Of a DNA stretch of 64,000 nt, positions 1 to 7,983 are shown in pieces (positions within the stretch are counted from its first letter, which is position 1; every line of letters starts with the position of its first letter). Location of the stretch: the NCBI RefSeq assembly GCF_900108185.1, contig NZ_FNVA01000009.1, positions 1 through 64,000 of the forward strand. Direction: 5' to 3'. This stretch comes from Bryocella elongata. GTDB lineage: Bacteria; Acidobacteriota; Terriglobia; Terriglobales; Acidobacteriaceae. The notes below the pieces were generated by a model, which had not been told where the DNA came from, did no database searches, and saw only the letters and a program-made list of their open reading frames with translations. A program made the translations under genes and the position numbers.

Positions 1-162
1 AACTGGCATCGACCTCATACCAGCCTCGATCGAAAACCTCCCATCAGCCGATCTGGACTCAACGTAAATAACCTGCTGATACACCACAGCTAGAGACTCG
101 ACCCAGTAGCCTGTTTTGCTCTTTTTCAGCCAAAATTGCGGTTTCTGCGATTTCGCTGACAA

Positions 163-204
163 TGGCGGAGAATCGCGAATTCGATTCGCCGATAGAGGAT
201 TCTC
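163..204 (-). other. tRNA-Ser-like 3'-end remnant (minihelix-shaped)
   Basis: Read on the minus strand, GAGAATC and GATTCTC form a perfect 7-bp acceptor-like stem. It encloses a T-arm-like hairpin (GCGA, loop ATCGAAT, TCGC) and is followed by CGCCA. The D and anticodon arms are absent. Positions 163-197 match the 3' part of the real tRNA-Ser (290-324) at about 25 of 35 bases, with identical outer blocks of 9 and 8 bases at the same spacing. It may be a decayed partial tRNA duplication or an old attachment-site remnant. No integrase is visible in the window. Confidence 0.4.
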
Positions 205-223
205 TCAATAGCACCTTCCAAGC

Positions 224-246
224 AAAAAGCCCGCTTTCGCGGGCTT
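224..246 (-). terminator. Rho-independent terminator of tRNA-Ser
   Basis: AAGCCCGC and GCGGGCTT form an 8-bp stem with a 4-nt loop. On the minus strand this is followed by a run of T. It lies about 45 nt downstream of the tRNA gene end, in the right orientation to terminate it. Confidence 0.8.
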
Positions 247-289
247 CTCTTAGCTTCTGCCGCCGAGAGAATCCTCAGCGTAGACAATA

Positions 290-383
290 TGGCGGAGAGA
301 GAGGGATTCGAACCCTCGATAGAGCTTTAGGGCCCTATAACGGTTTAGCAAACCGCCGCCTTCAGCCTCTCGGCCATCTCTCC
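290..383 (-). tRNA. tRNA-Ser(GCT)
   Basis: The minus strand folds as a class II tRNA. The acceptor is GGAGAGA paired with TCTCTCC, followed by GCCA with an encoded CCA. The anticodon stem GCGGT/ACCGT carries loop TTGCTAA, giving anticodon GCT, which decodes AGC/AGU serine codons. A long variable arm is typical of tRNA-Ser, and the T-arm has GAGGG, loop TTCGAAT, CCCTC. It is 94 nt including CCA. Confidence 0.96.
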
Positions 384-547
384 AGCGGGTGGTTCCGTGA
401 TTATACCTGACTGGCAGGGCCCGTGTTTTCCATATCGCGCGGGCAGTTCTGCTGGCGCATTCAATACTCGCGACCCGACCCGGGCCACAGTTTTCCGCTA
501 CATTCTATCGAGCACCCTACCATCCCCGCCTGCGAGGTTCCCACAGA

Positions 548-1897
548 TTGCGCCTGGCCCGTACCGATCGTGTCCGCCTGCTGCCGCTCATCGGAGCGAC
601 CTACTTCATGGTCGCGGGCGGGCCGTATGGGCTGGAGGACATCCTCGGCGGCGCGGGCTATGTGCGGGCACTTCTTCTGCTCGCCATCGTGCCGTTGATC
701 TGGAGCCTGCCGGTCGCGCTGATGGTCGGCGAGTTGGCCAGCGCAATTCCCGATGAGGGCGGCTACTACGTATGGGTGCGCCGCGCTCTGGGGCCCTTCT
801 GGGGCTTTCAGGAGGCCTGGCTGTCCATGGCTGCGAGCGTCTTCGACATGGCGATCTACCCGGTGATCTTCGTCACGTACCTCGCGCGCTTCGCTCCGAC
901 CTGGACTGCCGGTCATCGTGCCCTGGGCTGGGAGCTGGCCGTGGTTCTCGGCTGCACGCTGTGGAACCTGCGTGGCGCCAAGGCCGTGGGCGATAGCTCC
1001 GTGGTGCTGATGATCGTGCTGCTCGCGCCGTTCGTCGTGCTGATCGGCTTTGCGCTGTGGCGCTGGCATGGCCACGGACATGGAGCCCTGCTTCAGCCCG
1101 TTGGCTCGCGCGATCTCGCGACCGCGGCCTCCGTCACCGTATGGAACTACATGGGCTGGGACAATGCCTCGACCGTGGCGCAGGAGGTCGAGAATCCGCA
1201 GCGCAATTATCCTCGCGCGATGCTCGCAGCCGTGGTGCTGGTGGCACTCACGTACATCGTTCCCCTGCTTGCGGTCGGCCTTGCCGGCCTTGCGCCCAAT
1301 GCCTTCACCACCGGGGCGTGGACCGACGCAGCCAGGTCTTTGGCCGGCCCGGCGCTGGCAGGCGCGGTCGTCCTCGGCGGAATGATCAACGGTGTGGGCA
1401 TGTTCAATCCGCTGATGATGAGCATCACGCGTGTGCCCTTCGCCGTGGCGCGGGACGCAGCGACTGAAACACACCAGCAGGGCCGCAAGCCCAATGAGCT
1501 GGCATGGCTGCTCACGCGAGAGACCTCCAAGGGGGTGCCCTGGGTCAGCGTGCTGTTCTGTGCAGGCATCTGGGCGCTTGCGCTCAACTTCAGCTTCGAG
1601 CGCCTCATCTCCATCGACCTGGTGCTCTATGGCGCCGCGCTCATGCTGGAGTTCGTCGCGCTGGTTGTGCTGCGCCGCAAGGAGCCAACGTTGGCGCGAC
1701 CGTTTCGGGTGCCCGGAGGCAGGTTCGGGGCCTTCGCCATCGGCGTCGGCCCCGCTTGTGTCCTGCTGTTTTCGCTATGGGCAGCCCGGGGAGAGCACGT
1801 GGCAGGAATGCCGGCGCTTCTCTTCGCTGCCCTGGTCGGAGCGGTCGGTGCGATCGTCTACCTTGTGGGCAGCGCTCTAAGCCAACGCAGCGCCTAA
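548..1897 (+). CDS. APC-superfamily amino acid permease
   Basis: This 449-residue protein is almost entirely hydrophobic, with about 12 predicted membrane segments, and should import amino acids or related solutes through the inner membrane. Near the N-terminus the run PLIGATYFMVAGGPYGLED and the motif IPDEGGYYVWVRRALGP resemble the conserved TM1-TM3 region of APC permeases. The start is a TTG at 548 preceded by a GCGAGG-like Shine-Dalgarno; no better ATG lies upstream in frame. The next gene, ppa, is convergent and its stop lies only one base away, so no separate terminator fits between them. The substrate cannot be assigned from sequence. Confidence 0.88.
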   Translation: MRLARTDRVRLLPLIGATYFMVAGGPYGLEDILGGAGYVRALLLLAIVPLIWSLPVALMVGELASAIPDEGGYYVWVRRALGPFWGFQEAWLSMAASVFDMAIYPVIFVTYLARFAPTWTAGHRALGWELAVVLGCTLWNLRGAKAVGDSSVVLMIVLLAPFVVLIGFALWRWHGHGHGALLQPVGSRDLATAASVTVWNYMGWDNASTVAQEVENPQRNYPRAMLAAVVLVALTYIVPLLAVGLAGLAPNAFTTGAWTDAARSLAGPALAGAVVLGGMINGVGMFNPLMMSITRVPFAVARDAATETHQQGRKPNELAWLLTRETSKGVPWVSVLFCAGIWALALNFSFERLISIDLVLYGAALMLEFVALVVLRRKEPTLARPFRVPGGRFGAFAIGVGPACVLLFSLWAARGEHVAGMPALLFAALVGAVGAIVYLVGSALSQRSA

Positions 1898-1898
1898 G

Positions 1899-2441
1899 CT
1901 ACTTCGCTGCCAGTTCGGCCTTCTTGGCAAGAAACGCTTCCTGGGCCTCCACGATGATGGCCTTGGCTACGTCTGCGTCCTTCCAGCCCTTCACCTCAAC
2001 GCGCTTGCCTTCGAGATCCTTGTAGATCGAGAAGAAGTGCGTAATCTCCTTGAGGATGTGCGGATAGATCTCCGAGAAGCAGTTGATGTTGTCGTAGCGC
2101 GGATTGCCTTCGCCCACGGCAAGGATCTTCTCATCGCCCTGGCCCTGGTCGATCATGTCGAGCACACCGATGGGGCGCACGGTCTGAATGCAGCCCGGGA
2201 AGCTCGGTGTGTCCACCAGAACGAGCACATCCAGCGGATCGCCATCGTGGCCCAGCGTGCTGGGGATGAAGCCGTAGTCGCCCGGGTAGTGAACCGGCGA
2301 GAAGAGATTGCGGTCCAGGCGGAAGACATGCAGTTCCTTGTCGTACTCGTACTTGCTGATGCCCTCCAGCGGGATCTCAATCACCGCGTTGACGAGGTCG
2401 GGCGCCTTCGAGCCAATAGGAAGTTCCAGGTAATTCGGCAT
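1899..2441 (-). CDS. ppa: Inorganic pyrophosphatase (family I)
   Basis: This enzyme hydrolyses pyrophosphate to two phosphates in the cytoplasm, pulling biosynthetic reactions forward. The 180-residue length is right for the prokaryotic family I enzyme. Landmarks are EIPLEGISKYEYDKE near residues 22-36, YPGDYGFIPSTLGHDGDPLDVLVL near 53-76 with the metal-binding aspartates, and KDLEGKRVEVKGWKDA near the C-terminus. The ATG start gives the family-typical N-terminus. It is convergent with the permease gene, one base separating the stops. Confidence 0.97.
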   Translation of the reverse strand: MPNYLELPIGSKAPDLVNAVIEIPLEGISKYEYDKELHVFRLDRNLFSPVHYPGDYGFIPSTLGHDGDPLDVLVLVDTPSFPGCIQTVRPIGVLDMIDQGQGDEKILAVGEGNPRYDNINCFSEIYPHILKEITHFFSIYKDLEGKRVEVKGWKDADVAKAIIVEAQEAFLAKKAELAAK

Positions 2442-2679
2442 AGTGTGTGGGTCGTCTCTTTAGGACTTGGGATCAGACAGCCATCGAGCGCCGCGCTGTT
2501 TCAATGCGTTGCGGCATTGCCAAAAGGCCAACTCTTCCAAGTGTATCGTCTTCGGCCCACTGGAAGTAACCCCAGGGCGACCACAACCATCCATCTTGAA
2601 GTGGGGTTCTATGCATCGGATGGGGAACTGTCGCGTGGGCAGCGTCCAAGGTATCCTCACGCATAGGAGCACGCCCTCG

Positions 2680-3315
2680 ATGGGCAACGGTATGTTGATG
2701 ACACGACACATTTTATGGAGAATGCGGGTCTGCGCGATCATGGCGTTTGCCGCCATCGCTGCGGTCCTTGTTTGCTCGCCCACCGCGCAGGCTCAGGCCA
2801 CCGCCACTGCGTCCAAGAAGTTGGATATCTCGGCATTCGCCGGCTATAGCTACCTGAAGCCGGACTACGGTCCGGCTCACGATAACGGCTTCACCTTTGG
2901 CGCCAACATCACGCGAGCGTTTCACTTCCCCGTCAAACCCAGCCTGGAAGCTCGGGTGTCGCTCAACCACGGCTCGACCGTCAATGAGAAGACCTACCTC
3001 TTTGGCGTGCGTGGACAGACGAACTATGGGCGATTTCATCCCTATGCGGACTTCCTGATTGGCGTCGGAGATATTCACTACAACTTCGTAGTCAACGCTG
3101 CAAATCCCACCGCCTACCTCAACGACAACAGCCTCGTAAAATCTCCTGGCGGCGGCGTCGACATCGACCTCATTCGAAACTTCCGGGTGAAGGCCGACTA
3201 CCAATACCAGTTCTGGTACCTGGGCACAAATGATTCGCTGAATCCTAGCGCGATCACGCTCGGCATCTCCTACAGCCTTCCCTCCAAGCCCAACTACCAG
3301 AGCGTCGTTCACTAG
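2680..3315 (+). CDS. Outer-membrane beta-barrel protein (OmpA-barrel/porin-like)
   Basis: This 211-residue secreted protein probably forms a small outer-membrane barrel. A signal peptide (MRVCAIMAFAAIAAVLVCSP) ends at an AQAQA-type cleavage site. It is followed by alternating aromatic and polar strands such as ISAFAGYSYLKPDYG, FHPYADFLIGVGDIHYNF and VKADYQYQFWYLG. The start at 2680 is chosen because AGGAG sits 10 nt upstream; ATG codons at 2692 and 2698 are alternatives. The next gene encodes a clear paralog, so this is a tandem duplication. No ligand or function can be assigned. Confidence 0.8.
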   Translation: MGNGMLMTRHILWRMRVCAIMAFAAIAAVLVCSPTAQAQATATASKKLDISAFAGYSYLKPDYGPAHDNGFTFGANITRAFHFPVKPSLEARVSLNHGSTVNEKTYLFGVRGQTNYGRFHPYADFLIGVGDIHYNFVVNAANPTAYLNDNSLVKSPGGGVDIDLIRNFRVKADYQYQFWYLGTNDSLNPSAITLGISYSLPSKPNYQSVVH

Positions 3316-3456
3316 ACCCCGGCCATCACCTCAGGCGTAACCCGCACGGGACGCCTTCCCCGTCCATCTGATTGCCACACGCTTGCACGATGAAGCGTGA
3401 GACGCCCCGGCACACCGCGGATGTGCGGGGCCGTCTCTGGCAGACGGGAGTTCCTG

Positions 3457-4071
3457 ATGAATGACGCATCGCGGTGCAGCGAAAAGCTGCGCCGGCACCG
3501 GCTTCTCCGCGGAGCCGCACGGGCTGCGCTCGCCCTCGTGGCTTGCACCCCGGCGCTACACGCACAAGCCACCACAACGGCCTCCAAGACCACCGACGTC
3601 TCCGTCTTCGCCGGCTTCAGCAGCGTCACGCCGGACTACTCCGAGCAGCGCGACAGTGGCTTCACCTTCGGCGGCAATGCAACACGGTACTTCAAGTTCC
3701 CCGTGAAGCCTGGCATCGAGACGCGCTTCACGCTCAGCCATGGGCCCATCGTCAACGAGAACTTCTTCCTCGTCGGGCCACGCGCTCAGTACGACATCAA
3801 GCGCTTCCATCCCTACGCCGACTTCCTCTTCGGCCGAGGGAGCATAGGCTACAACTTCGCCAATCCCACCAATGCCAGCAGCGGAGGATTTGTGAAATCG
3901 CCCGGCATCGGCGTCGACATCGACGTCTTCCGCAACTTCCAGGTCAAGCTCGACTACCAGCACGAGATGTGGAACCTGGGCACGAACTACTCGCTGTCAC
4001 CCAACGTCGTCACCTTCGGTGTGACGTGGCACATTCCCTTCAAACAAAAGTATGACCACGCGATGCACTAG
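3457..4071 (+). CDS. Outer-membrane beta-barrel protein, paralog of the preceding gene
   Basis: The 204-residue product shares its layout with the 2680-3315 protein: a signal peptide ending ALHAQA, then SVFAGFSSVTPDYSE, FTFGGNATRYFKFPVKP, RFHPYADFLFGRGSIGYNF and a C-terminal LDYQHEMWNLGTNYSLSPN. Shared blocks include FPVKP, FHPYADFL and VKSPGxGVDID. The GGGAG sequence 6 nt before the ATG at 3457 supports this start. It probably lies in the outer membrane, and a 10-bp hairpin follows the stop. Divergence between the copies suggests an old duplication. Confidence 0.8.
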   Translation: MNDASRCSEKLRRHRLLRGAARAALALVACTPALHAQATTTASKTTDVSVFAGFSSVTPDYSEQRDSGFTFGGNATRYFKFPVKPGIETRFTLSHGPIVNENFFLVGPRAQYDIKRFHPYADFLFGRGSIGYNFANPTNASSGGFVKSPGIGVDIDVFRNFQVKLDYQHEMWNLGTNYSLSPNVVTFGVTWHIPFKQKYDHAMH

Positions 4072-4078
4072 AGAAATC

Positions 4079-4102
4079 GCCTCACGCAAACCTGCGTGAG
4101 GC
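4079..4102. terminator. Inverted repeat after the barrel-protein pair
   Basis: GCCTCACGCA, loop AACC, TGCGTGAGGC form a perfect 10-bp stem with a 4-nt loop, 7 nt after the barrel gene stop. There is no T-run, so it may be a transcript end-point or stabiliser rather than a canonical terminator. Its position argues against starting hemE at the GTG at 4096. Confidence 0.6.
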
Positions 4103-4149
4103 GCGTCACGCGGCTCTGGCGGCGGACGATGCTACGCTTTTCAGCAGGA

Positions 4150-5259
4150 GTGAACCGCCTCTTGTCTGAGATCCTCGTCCCCGCCTCCGTCGCACCCCCA
4201 GGCTCCAGCCGCTTCGTCCGCGCCTGCCTCCGCCAGCCTGTCGATCGCACCCCTGTATGGTTTCTGCGCCAGGCCGGCCGCTACATGCCGGAGTACATGG
4301 CCGTCCGCAAGAACCATTCGCTGCTGGAGATCTGCCGTACGCCACAGGTCGCCGCCGAAGTCACCATCACCGCGGCCGAGCGACTCGGCGTCGACGCCGC
4401 CATCATCTTCGCTGACCTTCTGCTGCCCTTCACGCCCATGGGCCTCGACTTCGAGTTCGTCAACGGCGAAGGCCCTGTGGTGCACCAGCCCGTGCGCTCG
4501 CTCGCACACGTCGAAGCCCTGCGCACCGATCGCGCCGAGGAGCTCGGCTATGTCGCGAAGGCCATCGAGATCGTCGCGAAGCACTTCGAAGCTCCTCGCG
4601 CCGATGGCGATACCCTCGGGATCATCGGCTTCTGCGGCGCACCGTTTACGCTCGCCAGCTACATGATCGAGGGCGGAAGCTCGCGCAACTACATCGACAC
4701 CAAGAAGCTGATGTACGCCAGCTCCCTTCCCGGCTCGCCCGACGCCAAAGCCTGGCCGTTGCTGATGGAAAAGCTCATCGCCGTGCTCACCGAGTACGCC
4801 CAGCAGCAGGTGAACGCCGGCGCGGACGTCATCCAGGTCTTCGATAGCTGGGCTGGCGCTTTGTCCGTCTCCGACTATCGCGACTACTGCCTCGCACCAA
4901 CGACCGAGCTCATCAAGCGCATCCGCGCCATGGGCGTCCCCGTCATCTACTTCGGCGTCGATACCGCTTCCCTGCTGCCCACCTTCAGCGAGACCGGCGC
5001 GGACGTACTCGGCCTCGACTGGCGCGTGCCGCTCGACGAAGGCTGGAAGCTCGCAGGCTCAGGCGTCGCAGTGCAGGGCAACCTCGACCCCATCACCCTC
5101 TTCGCTCCGGAGTCGGTGCTCGAAGCCCGCGTGAAGGAGATCCTCGCGCTCGCCAACAAGCGCCCCGGCCACATCTTCAACCTGGGCCACGGCATCGTCC
5201 CCGGAACCCCCGTGGACAACGTGATCAAAGTCGTGGAGCTGATCAAGCAGCACGGCTAG
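4150..5259 (+). CDS. hemE: Uroporphyrinogen decarboxylase
   Basis: HemE decarboxylates the four acetate side chains of uroporphyrinogen III to give coproporphyrinogen III in the cytoplasm. The signature region RTPVWFLRQAGRYMPEY and the later GFCGAPFTLASYMIEG and FDSWAGALS blocks are diagnostic. The C-terminus has FNLGHGIVPGTPVDNV. Start choice is uncertain. GTG at 4150 gives 369 residues and is preceded by TACGCT at 4133-4138, matching the short-leader pattern seen at other housekeeping genes here. ATG at 4129 is the main alternative. hemH and hemG lie 3-5 kb downstream on the same strand, separated by a sigma-factor cluster. Confidence 0.95.
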   Translation: MNRLLSEILVPASVAPPGSSRFVRACLRQPVDRTPVWFLRQAGRYMPEYMAVRKNHSLLEICRTPQVAAEVTITAAERLGVDAAIIFADLLLPFTPMGLDFEFVNGEGPVVHQPVRSLAHVEALRTDRAEELGYVAKAIEIVAKHFEAPRADGDTLGIIGFCGAPFTLASYMIEGGSSRNYIDTKKLMYASSLPGSPDAKAWPLLMEKLIAVLTEYAQQQVNAGADVIQVFDSWAGALSVSDYRDYCLAPTTELIKRIRAMGVPVIYFGVDTASLLPTFSETGADVLGLDWRVPLDEGWKLAGSGVAVQGNLDPITLFAPESVLEARVKEILALANKRPGHIFNLGHGIVPGTPVDNVIKVVELIKQHG

Positions 5260-5266
5260 GACAAGC

Positions 5267-5307
5267 GGGACTCCGGTGCGAGTGATTTTTCCTCGTGCCT
5301 GAGTCCC
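5267..5307. terminator. Shared hairpin between convergent hemE and cupin genes
   Basis: GGGACTC (5267-5273) and GAGTCCC (5301-5307) close a hairpin whose interior contains partially complementary GTGCGAG/CTCGTGC arms and a T5 run. It lies in the 79-nt gap between convergent stops and probably ends transcription from one or both sides. Confidence 0.5.
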
Positions 5308-5338
5308 TGAAGACCTCGCCCCTCTACAGTTCACAAAC

Positions 5339-5713
5339 TCAGACCCACACATCGTTCGCCGCGGTGCGCTCGAGCGTGTCGCCGTCGCCCGTGTTCACCA
5401 CCCCGCGCGGCTCGATGAGCATCACTCGCACCTCGGATGCGGCGAACGGCTTGTGCTCGACCCCGCGCGGGACCACATACATCTCTCCCGGCCCAAGCGT
5501 CACCGCACCATCGCGAAAATCAATCCGCAGTTCTCCCTCGACGATGAGGAACGCCTCGTCCGTGTCGGCGTGGGAGTGCCACACGAAGTCGCCCTCCAGC
5601 CGCACCAGCTTGAACTGGTAGTCGTTCATCTCAGCGACCACGCGCGGCTTCCATAGGTCGGGAATCTTCGCAAACTTCTCGCCGATGCGAATAGGCTCGT
5701 ACTGCTTGCTCAT
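5339..5713 (-). CDS. Cupin-domain protein
   Basis: This 124-residue single-domain cupin carries both conserved cupin blocks. The first is WHSHADTDEAFLIVEGEL, with two His and a Glu as probable metal ligands. The second is GPGEMYVVPRGVEHKP. Small proteins of this type bind metal and act as oxygenases, isomerases or sensors, so the reaction is unknown. The ATG at 5713 is used; longer upstream reading is not cupin-like. On the minus strand TAGTCT lies 7 nt before the start and there is no Shine-Dalgarno, consistent with a leaderless transcript. It diverges from the sigma-factor gene. Confidence 0.85.
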   Translation of the reverse strand: MSKQYEPIRIGEKFAKIPDLWKPRVVAEMNDYQFKLVRLEGDFVWHSHADTDEAFLIVEGELRIDFRDGAVTLGPGEMYVVPRGVEHKPFAASEVRVMLIEPRGVVNTGDGDTLERTAANDVWV

Positions 5714-5812
5714 GAGCCGCAGACTAACATTTCGCCACGAAAATTTCCCCGAGCGCTTTTCGCGCTGCGCCGTCTTTCCCCATAGATGAGCACAGCAGTG
5801 GAGGGCACCGGG

Positions 5813-6358
5813 ATGGCGCTGCCGCGCACGCAGGCGGCTGGCGGCCTCGCGAAGACAGAGCATGTCGACCTCATCGCTTTGGTTCAATCGCACGCGTCCA
5901 CGCTGTACCGCGTGGCGTACTCGGTGGTGCGCAACGCGGCTGAGGCAGAAGACGTCGTGCAGGACACGTTCGTGCGCGTGCTCGAGCACCGCAAGCGCCT
6001 GCCCGAGGTGCTCGACCTTCGCGTCTGGCTCATCCGCATTGCGTGGAATCTCGCGCTCGACAGGCGCAGAAAGCTCAAGCCTGCGGACTCGGATGAGTTG
6101 GTTCTCGCGCAGCTTGTGGCCACAGGGCAGCCCGCCGACGACGCAGTGGATGCCATGCGACGTCTGCGAGCCGTGCTCGCAGCCATGGACGGGCTCCCGA
6201 AGCTGGAGCGCCAGACGCTACTGCTCACGGGCGTCGAAGAGCTTTCGACCGCAGAGATTGCGGGCGTGCTGGAACGAAGCGAATCTGCCGTGCGAGCCCT
6301 GCTCTTCCGAGCCCGCACACGATTGAAGGAACGGCTGAAGAAAGGAGGCTACGCTTGA
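5813..6358 (+). CDS. ECF-type RNA polymerase sigma factor
   Basis: This sigma-70 family protein of about 181 residues has region 2 (LYRVAYSVVRNAAEAEDVVQDTF) and region 4 (LPKLERQTLLLTGVEELSTAEIAGVLE followed by SESAVRALLFRAR). It lacks regions 1 and 3, as ECF factors do. ATG at 5813 is preferred because GGAGGG lies 7 nt upstream; ATG at 5786 would add nine residues but has no Shine-Dalgarno. The stop overlaps the next start as TTGA, so the downstream membrane protein, a candidate anti-sigma factor, is translationally coupled. The stimulus and target promoters are unknown. Confidence 0.9.
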   Translation: MALPRTQAAGGLAKTEHVDLIALVQSHASTLYRVAYSVVRNAAEAEDVVQDTFVRVLEHRKRLPEVLDLRVWLIRIAWNLALDRRRKLKPADSDELVLAQLVATGQPADDAVDAMRRLRAVLAAMDGLPKLERQTLLLTGVEELSTAEIAGVLERSESAVRALLFRARTRLKERLKKGGYA

Positions 6359-7065
6359 ACGCACACGATCTCGAACAACAGATGAATCAGGATATCGACC
6401 GCGTGCTCCGCGGGCTTTCGAGCACAACACCAGCGCACATGGAGCAACGCGTGCTCGCCGCGCTTGCCCAGCGCCAAACGCGGAGCGAGAAACACGAATC
6501 GCCCCGACGCCCATGGATCATCACGCCACGGCTCTCATGGACGCTCGCGGGACTTGCCGCTGCTGCGGTCCTCGCAGCCATCGTGATCGTTCCGCGAGTT
6601 CATCGCGCGACGCAACAGGTTACCGCACATCACGACCCGGTCGCGGCGCAACCGGATGCGCCACAGCAGGCTGCGAACACCGTCCCCCATCCACCGCTCA
6701 CTCGTCCTCGCAATGCGCAGCCGCCTCATCATGAGCAGCTGCCTCATATCGATACGCCCCGCCCGATTCTCGCGGCAGATCTCGATCCCACGACCTGCCA
6801 CTGCGATCCCCTGGCCATCGCCGAGGCCAGTGCCCCGAGCCATCCCTCGCCGCCCGTGCCTCTTACGCGCGAGGAGCGCCACATGGTGATGCTGGTCAGC
6901 AGCGGCGAACCGCAGCAGCTGGCCGTCCTCGACCCCAACCTTCGCGACCTCGAGTTTCAGCGCGAGCGCGCCGACTTCAATCGCTTCTTCGCGTCGCAAT
7001 GGACCGAAGCGAGCACTTCCACAAATTCCACAAGTACCTCGAAGCAAGGAAACGAACAGCCATGA
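6355..7065 (+). CDS. Single-pass membrane protein, candidate anti-sigma factor
   Basis: I do not recognise a named family. The 236-residue protein has a short acidic cytoplasmic N-terminus, one membrane helix near residues 60-80 (LSWTLAGLAAAAVLAAIVIV), a Pro/His-rich extracytoplasmic linker, and a C-terminal segment containing LTREERHMVMLVSSGEP. A TTG start at 6355 is well supported by AGGAGG 6 nt upstream. It overlaps the sigma-factor stop by 3 nt and the next gene by 4 nt. Size, topology and coupling fit an anti-sigma regulator, but no zinc-binding anti-sigma motif is visible. Confidence is for the gene, not the role. Confidence 0.7.
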   Translation: MNAHDLEQQMNQDIDRVLRGLSSTTPAHMEQRVLAALAQRQTRSEKHESPRRPWIITPRLSWTLAGLAAAAVLAAIVIVPRVHRATQQVTAHHDPVAAQPDAPQQAANTVPHPPLTRPRNAQPPHHEQLPHIDTPRPILAADLDPTTCHCDPLAIAEASAPSHPSPPVPLTREERHMVMLVSSGEPQQLAVLDPNLRDLEFQRERADFNRFFASQWTEASTSTNSTSTSKQGNEQP

Positions 7066-7835
7066 TCACACTCGCTACAGTCGCCCGACGCACCGCTGCT
7101 CTCGCACTTGCAGTGCTTGCGCCCGTACTTCTCGCGCAGGACAAACCCGTGGCAAAGGAACCCCCACCACATCATGTCAACTGCCTGGAGCAAACCAACT
7201 GCACGCTCAAGACCTTCTACTTTTCGAACTCCATCCAGGGCAATGAGTCCAACGAGATCATGGTCGCGTTGCGCAACATGGTCGATCCCGGCGTACGCAT
7301 CTTTCTCGTCAGCTCCCAGAACGCCGTCGTCGTCGATGCTCCGCCGGACCAGCTCCTCATCGTCGAGAAGTTGCTCCATGATCTCGACCGGCCGAAGAAG
7401 ACCTACAAGCTCACCTACACCCTCACCGATGTGGACAACGGCAAGCCTGTCGGCACGCAGCACTTCTCGATGATCGTGGTCGGCGGCCAGCGCACCACGC
7501 TCAAGCAGGGTTCCAAGATCCCCGTCGCGACGGGCTCCTACTCCACCGACCACAACGCCGCGCAGACGCAGTTCACCTACCTCGACGTAGGCATGAACTT
7601 CGATGCCACGCTCGACGAGCTGGCCAACGGTGTCCGACTGCAGAGCAAGGTCGAGGAGTCCGGCGCGGAGACCAGCAATACCATCGCCGGGGTCGCCGAA
7701 CCTGTCATCCGCCAGGCCGTCCTGCAGGGTACAGCGTTCCTGACGCCGGGTAAGCCTGTATCGCTGGGCGCGGTGGACATCAGCGGAACCACGCGACGGC
7801 TGGACATCGTCGTCGTCATGGATGTGCTGCCTTAG
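7062..7835 (+). CDS. Secreted protein with secretin N1/NolW-like domain
   Basis: The 257-residue product has a signal peptide (ALALAVLAPVLLAQ). Residues of about 50-110 (NEIMVALRNMVDPG, then NAVVVDAPPDQLLIVEKLLHDLDRP) match the pattern of secretin-associated N domains. The later part resembles a short beta-rich segment with TTLKQGSKIPVATGS, but the full secretin barrel is missing. It probably sits in the periplasm or at the outer membrane. Its ATG overlaps the upstream stop as ATGA, with AAGGA before it, so it is the third gene of the sigma-factor operon. A strong terminator follows. The role is unknown. Confidence 0.65.
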   Translation: MITLATVARRTAALALAVLAPVLLAQDKPVAKEPPPHHVNCLEQTNCTLKTFYFSNSIQGNESNEIMVALRNMVDPGVRIFLVSSQNAVVVDAPPDQLLIVEKLLHDLDRPKKTYKLTYTLTDVDNGKPVGTQHFSMIVVGGQRTTLKQGSKIPVATGSYSTDHNAAQTQFTYLDVGMNFDATLDELANGVRLQSKVEESGAETSNTIAGVAEPVIRQAVLQGTAFLTPGKPVSLGAVDISGTTRRLDIVVVMDVLP

Positions 7836-7862
7836 AGCAGCGCAGCAGCAGCAGATCTTGCA

Positions 7863-7897
7863 CGGGGCGCGGCTCTCCTCAACCGCGCCCCGTTTTT
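7863..7897 (+). terminator. Rho-independent terminator of the sigma-factor operon
   Basis: CGGGGCGCGG and CCGCGCCCCG form a perfect 10-bp GC stem with a 10-nt loop, followed directly by TTTTT. It lies 28 nt after the stop of the secretin-like gene. Confidence 0.92.
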
Positions 7898-7983
7898 CTG
7901 CGATCACAAGGAACGCGGCGGATATGCGTCCTGTGCGGTTCGTCACGCCAGGGCACGCGCAGCTTCGATACGATAGATCCTGC

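Noticed and set aside
163-383. A genomic-island attachment site at tRNA-Ser
   Set aside because: The duplicate is only about 71% identical and no integrase or phage gene is present, so it is kept only as a remnant hypothesis.
461-1474. A 337-codon open frame antisense to the permease
   Set aside because: The translation is charged and low complexity, while the sense frame has clear APC motifs and membrane helices.
4096-4098. GTG at 4096 as hemE start
   Set aside because: It lies within the right arm of a perfect 10-bp hairpin and adds a non-conserved Arg-rich segment; 4129 or 4150 fit better.
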